Source: Colwellia sp. (GTDB taxonomy: Bacteria; Pseudomonadota; Gammaproteobacteria; Enterobacterales; Alteromonadaceae). From it: a DNA stretch of 64,000 nucleotides. Below are positions 43,254 through 51,053 of this stretch, one piece after another. Position 1 is the first letter of the stretch, and the number at the start of each line of letters is the position of its first letter. The position numbers and the translations under genes were made by a program. The notes below the pieces were generated by a model. That model was not told the DNA's origin. It saw only the letters and a list, made by a program, of their open reading frames with translations, and did no database searches. The stretch is from assembly GCA_026196955.1 (NCBI GenBank), contig JAPHTO010000015.1:1-64000 (forward strand), written 5' to 3'.

Positions 43254-44444
43254 ATGAGCAAGTCGTTTTTTTTAATACCAATACTAGCAATATTCTTTTC
43301 ATTGTCAGGGGAGGCGAAAGATAACTTGCCCCTTAGCATGAACAATACTGCACATAAGGGCTGGGACGTACTCGATAAACCCATAAGACGCGCTCATTGG
43401 GTATGGCAAAAGGTACACTTGAGCGCTAACGATGTGCAAAAGAAGTACTTAGATTTCTATCAAAATAAATCGATCAGTGATGTTTATTTGTATATTGGCA
43501 ATTGGCAGACATCCACTAATTTACCGTTAAAAGCTGAATTAGATGACCAAGAAAAACTTGCGACATTTATTAGCAAAGCAAATGCTCGTGGTATTAAAGT
43601 ATGGGGGTTATATTATTTATGGGAGTCTTACCTTGATGCCAATGGTAAACGTATTAAAACCCTCAATTATATGGGGGATGTTAGTGCGAAAGAGCATATA
43701 CGGGTAGGGCGTACTATTGCGAAAGCGGTAGGTAAATTTAACCAAAAATATCCTGATGCAGGTCTTCATGGTATTCAAAATGATCAAGAGCCAAAAGTAG
43801 CCCCTTTTTTTATACCGTTAATTGAATATCATCAGGCTTTATTTGAAGAGGCCAAGCCGTGGAATGCTCGCTTGCTCAAGCAAGGGGCACGCCCTTTTAA
43901 AAGCTCGGCGGCATATCGTAATCAATGGTTAGTACGAGATTTTGTTAGCTATGAAGGAAAAAAGGCACCACTGGCTTATCACTTGTTGAAAGTTACCCAT
44001 CAGGCTGCTTTGATGAACTATAACAACAATGTTAATGGCTTTATTACCATGGGGGAAAAATACCTGCAACTAGCCGATTCTTTACCAGGAGAGCAAACAA
44101 TTGTGATTGGTATAGAAACTGCTCCGTTAAGAGGGATGTGGCCCGGTGCAGAAAATGAAACTTATGCTGAAATTATTGCTGCTGAAAATGACACTAACCG
44201 TTTTAATAAATTTGAAGCTGATATGGATAAGGCTGAGCATATCTTCAAGCAGTATAAATCGTATGAACGACTTGCCATTCATTCAGGAAATTATATCAAA
44301 GCTTGGTTTGATGGTCATGATATAGCTGATATTACCTCTGCGCCAAGTGATACTGTTTTTGTTGATTTATCTATTGATCAATCGCCGAGTGCGACTAAAA
44401 CATTAACTCCAAACGGCTTGTCGAACATAAATGGACTCTTATAG
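43254..44444 (+). CDS. Exported protein of unknown family, possible new glycoside hydrolase
   Basis: A 396-residue protein with a signal peptide (about 1-21) that I do not recognise. The predicted pattern alternates short hydrophobic strands with helices, as in a TIM barrel: SDVYLYIGNW, GIKVWGLYYLW, GLHGIQNDQEPK, TIVIGIETAP, RLAIHSG. The Glu residues in NDQEP (about strand 4) and GIETAP (about strand 7) sit where retaining glycosidases place acid/base and nucleophile. The gene is between two GH20 genes, 50 and 8 bp from them, so it must serve the same glycan. The glycosidase call is inference. Confidence 0.6.
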   Translation: MSKSFFLIPILAIFFSLSGEAKDNLPLSMNNTAHKGWDVLDKPIRRAHWVWQKVHLSANDVQKKYLDFYQNKSISDVYLYIGNWQTSTNLPLKAELDDQEKLATFISKANARGIKVWGLYYLWESYLDANGKRIKTLNYMGDVSAKEHIRVGRTIAKAVGKFNQKYPDAGLHGIQNDQEPKVAPFFIPLIEYHQALFEEAKPWNARLLKQGARPFKSSAAYRNQWLVRDFVSYEGKKAPLAYHLLKVTHQAALMNYNNNVNGFITMGEKYLQLADSLPGEQTIVIGIETAPLRGMWPGAENETYAEIIAAENDTNRFNKFEADMDKAEHIFKQYKSYERLAIHSGNYIKAWFDGHDIADITSAPSDTVFVDLSIDQSPSATKTLTPNGLSNINGLL

Positions 44445-44452
44445 GAAAAATT

Positions 44453-45994
44453 ATGAGATATTATTCGCTATTATTTGCTTTCTTCATTTATTGTTTATCT
44501 TTCTCGGCTTGGGCTAGCCCTATTGTTATTCCCGCGTTTAGCCAATGGCAAGCAGGCGTTGGCACATTTACATTAAATGCTGATGCTCGCTTGGTGATCT
44601 CAAACGATAAGTTAAAAGCGACCGCATCACAATTTCAACAAGATTTAAAGCTAATACGAGGCATAGCTCTTCCGATTGTTATTGGTAAGCCACAAGTGAA
44701 TGATCTTTATTTTACACTTGATGAGAAAAAGGCTGAACAGCTAGGTAATGAAGGCTACCAATTAAAAATTAATGATTCTGTTCAGGTTTCTGCTGCAGGT
44801 ATCCAAGGGGTTTATTATGGCATGCAGTCTTTGTTACAACTGTTTAAGCAACAAGCGACTATAGCTCGTGGTCAGGCACTCGATAAACCTAGCTCACCCG
44901 AGCGCGGAATTATGATGGATGTTGCAGCTTTTTATTTAACCCTTGATGAGTTAAAGGCAATGATCAGGCAATTATCTTGGAATAAGATGAATTTTCTTCA
45001 TTTGCATTTAGCAGACAATGTCGCTTTTCGCTTAAAAAGCGACTTGTTTCCCGGTTTAACCTCAAAACGCCATTACAGCAAAGCCGATATTCGTGAATTG
45101 CAAGATTACGCAGCACAACATCATGTCATGATTATTCCGGAAATCGATATCCCGTCGCATGCCACACATATTCTTAAATACAATCCTTATCTTGCTTTTG
45201 AATGTCCATCCATGAGAACAAGTCATAAGGTTATTGAAAACTTTTCTGAAGATAAACATCCTCCGCGGGTACTCGATATTACTCGCAGGGAAGTTCGAGA
45301 ATGGACTAAAGCAATGCTTGCTGAATGGTTGCCGCTTTTTGATGCACCATATTTTCATATTGGAGGCGACGAATATCCTTACGATGTGAATAAATACGCT
45401 TGTCCAGAACTTATGCAAGCAACTAAAGATAAAGGTTATCCTTATCCGGGAGATGTTTTTGTTGAATATACCAATGAGCTGAATGCATTTGTAAAATCTT
45501 TTGGAAAAATCACTCAGATCTGGAATTGGTGGCGTTTTAGTCCTGATGAAAATAAAAAAGATGTTTTGATTAAACGAATCAACCAAACCAGTATTCAACC
45601 GGATAAAGATATTATTGTTAATATTTGGAACCAGCCTCGCCAAGATGCTATTTTACAAGAGGGTTATCAAGCGATTATTACCTCTGAAGAAGGCCCCGAG
45701 GCGCTTTATGTTACCCCCGGAGATGGTACGCTTAAGCCCGGAGATTATGGCTATTTTGATAGTGAAAATATTCACCAAACTTGGCAGCCTAGGCGTCATC
45801 CTACAGTACAAGGATTTAAAATTTGTATTTGGGCATTAGATGACAACGGATTAAGAAAGTTTGACTGGCTAAAACGGCAATACGATACACCACTCTCAGT
45901 TGTTGCTCAGAAAAGTTGGGGTAGTAAAACATCGGCTAAATTTACGGACTTTAAGCAAAAAATATCGACAGTAGGTCACTCTATTCGCCAATGA
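44453..45994 (+). CDS. GH20 beta-N-acetylhexosaminidase, paralogue B
   Basis: A 513-residue exported GH20 enzyme with a signal peptide ending at AWAS. N-terminal domain about 25-150; barrel opening RGIMMDVAAFYLTLDEL, then HLHLADNVAFRLKS, PEIDIPSHATH, the catalytic Asp-Glu in HIGGDEYPYD, and IWNWWRF. Paralogue of the product at 36777-38330. It begins eight bases after the unknown glycosidase-like gene, implying coupled translation. Two related copies either side of the divergent sulfatase promoters suggest different linkage or sulfation preference. Confidence 0.93.
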   Translation: MRYYSLLFAFFIYCLSFSAWASPIVIPAFSQWQAGVGTFTLNADARLVISNDKLKATASQFQQDLKLIRGIALPIVIGKPQVNDLYFTLDEKKAEQLGNEGYQLKINDSVQVSAAGIQGVYYGMQSLLQLFKQQATIARGQALDKPSSPERGIMMDVAAFYLTLDELKAMIRQLSWNKMNFLHLHLADNVAFRLKSDLFPGLTSKRHYSKADIRELQDYAAQHHVMIIPEIDIPSHATHILKYNPYLAFECPSMRTSHKVIENFSEDKHPPRVLDITRREVREWTKAMLAEWLPLFDAPYFHIGGDEYPYDVNKYACPELMQATKDKGYPYPGDVFVEYTNELNAFVKSFGKITQIWNWWRFSPDENKKDVLIKRINQTSIQPDKDIIVNIWNQPRQDAILQEGYQAIITSEEGPEALYVTPGDGTLKPGDYGYFDSENIHQTWQPRRHPTVQGFKICIWALDDNGLRKFDWLKRQYDTPLSVVAQKSWGSKTSAKFTDFKQKISTVGHSIRQ

Positions 45995-46077
45995 TTTAGC
46001 GTCAGTTTTTTGTTTGTGAATTAAGGAAGATATTTTTGTTTAATGGGTCAACTTTTTGCGTTAATAGTAGGTGATTT

Positions 46078-47157
46078 ATGAAGAAAGCTGTGCGACAGAC
46101 AGTTAACGCTTTACTGATGCTCTGTTGTGTTTTGATTATCAGCGAGCATGCATTTGCCTATTCAACAACACCACTAAGGGTGTTGCAATTTAATATATGG
46201 CAAGAAGGGACAGAGGTTTCTCAAGGTTTTGACGCCATAATTCAAGAGGTTATTGCTAGTAATGCTGATTTAATTGCTTTAAGTGAAGTTAGGAATTTTA
46301 ATCAGCAACCGTTAAATGAAAAGCTAGTTTCAGCATTGGCAAAACGTGGCTATCACTATTACAGCGAGCCTAGTCAAGACAGCGGTGTTTTATCGCGTTA
46401 TCCAATATTGAAGCAAGAAATGCTGTTTTTTGATGCTAATGATCATGGTTCAATAACAAAAGCAACTATTTTGCTGCAGGATGTTGTCATTACGTTTTAC
46501 AGCGCCCATTTAGATTGGCAACATTGTAGTCTGTACTTACCCCGTGGTTATCATAGCTCTACTTGGAAAAAGTTAAAGGAGCCAGTGATTGATACGGAGA
46601 AAATAGCTCAAGACAATAAATTATCATTACGCGATGAAGCAATAACGCTTTTGCTTTTAGATAGTCAAAAAGAACGCGCGGCGGGACACTTGGTTATTCT
46701 TGCTGGTGATTTCAATGAGCCTTCTCATCTTGATTGGATAGAAGCAACTAAAAACAGCTATGACCATCACGGCGTTGTTATGCCATGGCCTAATACGCTG
46801 TCATTAGCACGAGAAGGTTTTGTTGATGCTTATAGGGCTAAGTTTCCTGATCCTGTGAGTCACCCCGGATTTACTTTCCCAGCTGACAATGTTGATGTTG
46901 CTATAGAAAAGCTAGCGTGGAGCCCCTTGGCAGATGACAGAGATCGGATTGATTATATTTTTTTTCAACCAGATAATCGCCTCACTCTAGGTGATGTGCA
47001 ATTAATTGGCCCTTTAGGCAGCATAGTGAAAAATCAACGTAGTCTCGAAAAGAGTCAAGATCCTATAACCCCCCCGAAGGGAATTTGGCCTTCTGATCAT
47101 AAAGCGGTGTTGGCAACTTTTTTGATAAATACTCAGGTGCAAGAAGTTGAAAAATAG
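46078..47157 (+). CDS. Exported endonuclease/exonuclease/phosphatase-fold protein
   Basis: A 359-residue protein with a signal peptide (about 1-27). The EEP fold motifs are LRVLQFNIWQEG, the metal Glu in LIALSEVRNF, VVITFYSAHLDWQ, ILAGDFNEPSHLDW and the final DRIDYIFFQ with WPSDHKAVLATF. Family members cleave phosphodiester bonds in nucleic acids, phospholipids or inositides. Its place at the end of a sulfatase/GH20 run suggests removal of a phosphate substituent from the glycan, which is inference only. Confidence 0.85.
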   Translation: MKKAVRQTVNALLMLCCVLIISEHAFAYSTTPLRVLQFNIWQEGTEVSQGFDAIIQEVIASNADLIALSEVRNFNQQPLNEKLVSALAKRGYHYYSEPSQDSGVLSRYPILKQEMLFFDANDHGSITKATILLQDVVITFYSAHLDWQHCSLYLPRGYHSSTWKKLKEPVIDTEKIAQDNKLSLRDEAITLLLLDSQKERAAGHLVILAGDFNEPSHLDWIEATKNSYDHHGVVMPWPNTLSLAREGFVDAYRAKFPDPVSHPGFTFPADNVDVAIEKLAWSPLADDRDRIDYIFFQPDNRLTLGDVQLIGPLGSIVKNQRSLEKSQDPITPPKGIWPSDHKAVLATFLINTQVQEVEK

Positions 47158-47345
47158 ACGCTTAAGTTATGTTGATGTTTTGTGAAAGAATGCATTTTAA
47201 TGCTAAAAATATATAAAGCATAGTACTGAACAACACCATATGAATGGCTGTTCACATAGCTAATGTGCAGCGTAAAGAATTGTAAAATCCGTTAAATTCA
47301 GGAAGCAAATGGGCTATAACATAGCCTTAGGTAATCATTATAAGG

Positions 47346-49010
47346 TTGAGAGCTTTGAAGTATTTTTCTCTTACAATTATAGGCTTATTATTGTGTTGGA
47401 GCTTGAGCGCTGTAGCTGCGCGTCAACAACAGCAAAGTTTACAGCTTAATATTAACGGGCAGCTTTATACAGTGGCATTACAAGAAAATGCTCGTTTTGA
47501 CAATATCACTAGTACGGCTAATCATGTGCATTACCTAGGTAAACTGGTGGGAGAAGAGCAAAGTTGGCTCCGTATTTCAAAGATAAATGGTCATTGGCAA
47601 GGTATTGTTTCTTTATGGCATGAATTACACCTTATTGACTCTAGCCAGATAGAATCAATAAGTGCGCCTGTGCTGGTAAGTAAAGATATAACAACTAGCG
47701 TTATTCGTAATATGGATGATGAACAAGTGGTAAGCACTGAACACATTCAACCTGTCATTAGCACAGCGGCCAAATCAACCCCTTTCGCTAATTTATGCGC
47801 TAATACTGTGAATGATGTTTGCTTAATTGCAGATGTTGAAGTTGCCTTTGATCAACAATGGCAACAAGCTATTACAGCGATAGGAGAAGATCCTGAAGCG
47901 CAAGCCGCATCGTTAATGAATATTGTTGAAGGTTTTTATCTTAATGATTTTGGTATTAGTTTTAATATATTAAATTTAGCCTTGTTAGATTCGACAGTGT
48001 TTACTGAAAGTGAAAATGCGGAAGACTTGCTTGGAGATATTATCCGCAAACGCCAAAGTAATCAGTTGTCATTTGAACGTAGTGAATTCTCTGTATTTCA
48101 TTTAGTGACAGGGCGAGATTTTGCAAAGGGCTCTGGCATTGCTCGATCTAAGTCTGTTTGTAGTAATGGTGGAGCCTCAGGTACTACTCGAATTACAAAA
48201 AGTGCTGGTGTGCCAAGTATTGCATTGTCAGCTCTGGTGGTGGCACATGAAATAGGTCACAACTTTGGCGCTGCTCATGATGGCTCAGGGAATAGTTGCG
48301 ATGATACATTTTTGATGGGCTCTGCGGTGAAAAACCGCGCGACTGGCTTTTCTTCTTGCTCAAAGTCGAGCATTGAAAATTATATCGGGAATATTGATTC
48401 GCTTACAGCTTGTATGAGTTTCCCGGCCGATATTTCAATCACTGCGGCAGTTGATAATCCTGTTGAAGCCCCACAAGGTGAAGTTACAACATTGGCATAT
48501 CAGGTACAGGTAAATCATGCGTACCAAGCGGTTAGCAGTGTTATGGTTAGTGGAGCTGTGTCAGTAGATGAGGGGCAATTTCATGCAGTGACTCTCAATG
48601 ACTTAGCATGTTCAGTGGCAGATAATGGACTTAGTTATCAATGTATACATAATCAAGCTCAACCTAACATGTTGTTGCTAGTTGATTTTGCTATAGATAA
48701 TGCTTTAATCAGTGAAGCAGCTCATATAAATCAATCGGCTATGATTCATAATCAAAATGACATTGTTGATATTGATAGTCGTAATGATCAGTTGACGTCA
48801 CAATTACGCGTACTTGAAACGGATACAAGTACGAGCGCTAATAACGACAGCTCTTCAACGACTAGTAGTGCAAATAACAACAATGCAACGAGTGCCTCTC
48901 AAAGTAATATTCAAGAAAGCAGTGGAGGCTCAACTCATTGGCTTTGGCTAATTTCGCTAGTGTTAATCAGACTTTATCAACAAGCTATGTCAATAAGGTT
49001 TCTACGTTAG
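47346..49010 (+). CDS. Secreted reprolysin-type (M12) zinc metalloprotease with C-terminal sorting-like tail
   Basis: A 554-residue protease. After a signal peptide and a propeptide-like region (to about 150), the metzincin domain has VVAHEIGHNFGAAHDGSGNSC, the HExxHxxGxxHD zinc site, and the Met-turn DTFLMGSAV. A beta domain (about 360-470) precedes a Ser/Thr/Asn-rich linker and a tail with SGGSTHWLW, a hydrophobic helix and Arg residues, like GlyGly-CTERM signals. No ATG fits; TTG at 47346 or TTG at 47355 are the start choices. It may strip proteins from glycoconjugates or degrade animal tissue. Confidence 0.87.
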   Translation: MRALKYFSLTIIGLLLCWSLSAVAARQQQQSLQLNINGQLYTVALQENARFDNITSTANHVHYLGKLVGEEQSWLRISKINGHWQGIVSLWHELHLIDSSQIESISAPVLVSKDITTSVIRNMDDEQVVSTEHIQPVISTAAKSTPFANLCANTVNDVCLIADVEVAFDQQWQQAITAIGEDPEAQAASLMNIVEGFYLNDFGISFNILNLALLDSTVFTESENAEDLLGDIIRKRQSNQLSFERSEFSVFHLVTGRDFAKGSGIARSKSVCSNGGASGTTRITKSAGVPSIALSALVVAHEIGHNFGAAHDGSGNSCDDTFLMGSAVKNRATGFSSCSKSSIENYIGNIDSLTACMSFPADISITAAVDNPVEAPQGEVTTLAYQVQVNHAYQAVSSVMVSGAVSVDEGQFHAVTLNDLACSVADNGLSYQCIHNQAQPNMLLLVDFAIDNALISEAAHINQSAMIHNQNDIVDIDSRNDQLTSQLRVLETDTSTSANNDSSSTTSSANNNNATSASQSNIQESSGGSTHWLWLISLVLIRLYQQAMSIRFLR

Positions 49011-49045
49011 GGGCTGCCCTAACAAAATGGCTTTATTTAGTCATG

Positions 49046-49086
49046 CCGTTAGCTGATTTTACTTCCCCTTAAAAATCAGCTAACGG
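49046..49086 (+). terminator. Large hairpin, probable terminator after the metalloprotease gene
   Basis: A perfect 15-bp stem over a 12-base loop, with TTTTTT starting about 11 bases downstream. The distance to the T-run is longer than in classical terminators, so termination is probable but not certain. Confidence 0.55.
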
Positions 49087-49408
49087 TAATGGTTAAATTT
49101 TTTAAGTGGCCAAGTGTATGATAAAGGATTTTCATCAATATGGTTTTTTACAGTATTTGACTATTTATTATTGGTAAATCCACACTAGCATATAATATTT
49201 AGCCAATAACAATGATGAGCTCCCTAATTCAATTCACCTCCTGTTCTAGGCTCTGCAATTTTGCTTGATATAAGCGATAAGTTGGGCGTTTTCTTTCACT
49301 AGTATAGTGAGTTAGTTTTAAGGAAAAATAAGCATAACCTCTGTGCTTATCTTTGTAACTAAATGTCGTATACGCCTAGTATTTACGAATACAGAATCAA
49401 AATGAAGC

Positions 49409-49423
49409 TTTCATTTTATTTCG
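49409..49423. promoter_or_regulatory. Candidate AgaR-like operator upstream of a sulfatase
   Basis: TTTCATTTTATTTCG matches, as I recall it, the core TTTCR-TTTYR-TTTYN described for the E. coli AgaR repressor of N-acetylgalactosamine genes. Two TTTC blocks are 10 bp apart. No regulator gene is in the window. Confidence 0.4.
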
Positions 49424-49495
49424 AAGTGGCATATTGTTTTCACTCATGATAGATTAAGCACAATGTAACTTATTTCTCTTTCATTGGTTAAAGAT

Positions 49496-51001
49496 ATGCA
49501 GATTTTTAGTTTTAATCTCATCAAGACTCGCTTAAGTGCTTTAGTTAAATTAGTAAGCCTTATCGCCTTATGCTTTGTTGTGATAGCCTGCAGCAAGACT
49601 GATAACAGCCCAATAGTTAAAAAAGATATTAGCCAAAAGCCTAATATTGTTTTTATTCTAGTGGATGATTTAGGTTGGCGAGATACTGGGGTGTATGGCA
49701 GTGCTTTCTATGAAACCCCCAACATAGATAAATTAGCGCATGCTGGTACACGTTTTACTGATGCTTATTCATCAGCAGCAATATGCTCACCAACTCGTGC
49801 TGCAATAATGACAGGTAAATCGCCAGCGCGTTTGAAAATGACTGACTATATTCCCGGTGAAGCTCAACAAGACCGCCAATTGCTAGGGGCTTTTGATCAT
49901 AATGAGCTAGCACTAGAAGAGTACACCATAGCGGAAGCATTAAAAGCAGGTGGTTATAAAACATTTTTTGCTGGCAAATGGCACTTAGGCTCAGAAGCAT
50001 ACTACCCTGAGCATCAAGGCTTTGACTTTAATATTGCTGGTTCACATCATGGTACGCCGGGAGGTTACTATTCACCCTATAAAAACCCGAAACTGCCTGA
50101 TGGCCCTGAAGGTGAGTATTTAACCGATCGACTCACCAATGAAACCTTGAGTTTTATTTCAAAAAATAAAGAGCATCCCTTTTTTGCCTATTTGTCTTTT
50201 TACAATGTGCATACTCCTTTGCAAGCGGCAAAAGCACACCTTGGAAGGTTCTCCGAAAAACTCATGAATATGCCTGCTGGTATAGGACCATCATTAAAAA
50301 AAGACGGCAGCGGCCTAAATAAGCAGCATCAAGATAATGCTACTTATGCTTCCATGATTTACGCCATGGATGAAAATGTCGGGCGAATTATTGATGGTTT
50401 GGCTGATATGGGACTTGATGATAATACCATTATTATTTTCACCTCTGATAATGGTGGTCGCTCTATTTTAATTAATCGTTATGGCGGCGGTGATGCTACC
50501 TCTAATTTACCGCTTCGTGCTGGTAAAGGATGGTTATACGAGGGGGGAATAAGAGTTCCTTTAATTATCAAGGCACCCGGAGTGACTACAGGGGGAACGG
50601 TTATTGATGAGCCTGTGATCAGTACAGATTTTTATCCTACTTTGTTAGAGCTTGCCCACTTGCCTAGCAAACCTGAGCAGCATTTAGATGGCTTATCATT
50701 AATGCCGTTATTGCAGGGGAAACAGCAGCTATCACGGGAAAAGTTATATTTTTATTATCCACATTATCATGGTAGCGGCTCTGTACCTTCTGCGGCTGTA
50801 CGTGCCGGGGACTGGAAGTTAGTGAAGTATTATGAAACTGATGCATTAGAGCTCTATAACTTAGCAGAAGATATTGGTGAAAAGAATAATTTAGCGCTAG
50901 CTGAGCCAAAGAAAAAGGCTGTTTTACATCAACGTTTGTCTCAATGGCTTGGAGAGGTAAATGCTGCCGTACCCACTAAAAACACTGCATTTAGTCAGTG
51001 A
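49496..51001 (+). CDS. S1-family sulfatase lipoprotein (CSPTR)
   Basis: A sulfatase of about 501 residues. The ATG at 49496 is preferred; a TTG four codons earlier is possible. The lipobox VIAC lies near residue 30. Metal site NIVFILVDDLGWRDTG, formylglycine motif ICSPTRAAIMTGKSPARL, then FFAGKWHLGS and IFTSDNGGRSI. Followed 52 bp later by the GH3 gene. CSPTR is fully consistent with FGE- or anSME-type maturation. The exo-sulfatase specificity is not deducible here. Confidence 0.94.
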   Translation: MQIFSFNLIKTRLSALVKLVSLIALCFVVIACSKTDNSPIVKKDISQKPNIVFILVDDLGWRDTGVYGSAFYETPNIDKLAHAGTRFTDAYSSAAICSPTRAAIMTGKSPARLKMTDYIPGEAQQDRQLLGAFDHNELALEEYTIAEALKAGGYKTFFAGKWHLGSEAYYPEHQGFDFNIAGSHHGTPGGYYSPYKNPKLPDGPEGEYLTDRLTNETLSFISKNKEHPFFAYLSFYNVHTPLQAAKAHLGRFSEKLMNMPAGIGPSLKKDGSGLNKQHQDNATYASMIYAMDENVGRIIDGLADMGLDDNTIIIFTSDNGGRSILINRYGGGDATSNLPLRAGKGWLYEGGIRVPLIIKAPGVTTGGTVIDEPVISTDFYPTLLELAHLPSKPEQHLDGLSLMPLLQGKQQLSREKLYFYYPHYHGSGSVPSAAVRAGDWKLVKYYETDALELYNLAEDIGEKNNLALAEPKKKAVLHQRLSQWLGEVNAAVPTKNTAFSQ

Positions 51002-51053
51002 CTTTCACCATTTAGCTTTAAAAGCTAAGACTTTATGTAACAGGAAATAGAAA

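Larger units (their letters stand above)
49011..49495. other. Intergenic region with hairpins and a candidate operator
   Basis: GTTAGGG/CCCTAAC (49006-49023) makes a small stem including the metalloprotease stop. CCGTTAGCTGATTTT/AAAATCAGCTAACGG (49046-49086) is a perfect 15-bp hairpin, with a T-run beginning 11 bases later. TTTCATTTTATTTCG at 49409-49423 is a possible operator. Otherwise A/T-rich. Confidence 0.55.

Noticed and set aside
45062..45643. 193-codon minus-strand frame inside the second GH20 paralogue
   Set aside because: Complete overlap with a GH20 catalytic domain whose motifs are intact; the antisense product is Ile/Phe/Asn-rich without domain motifs.
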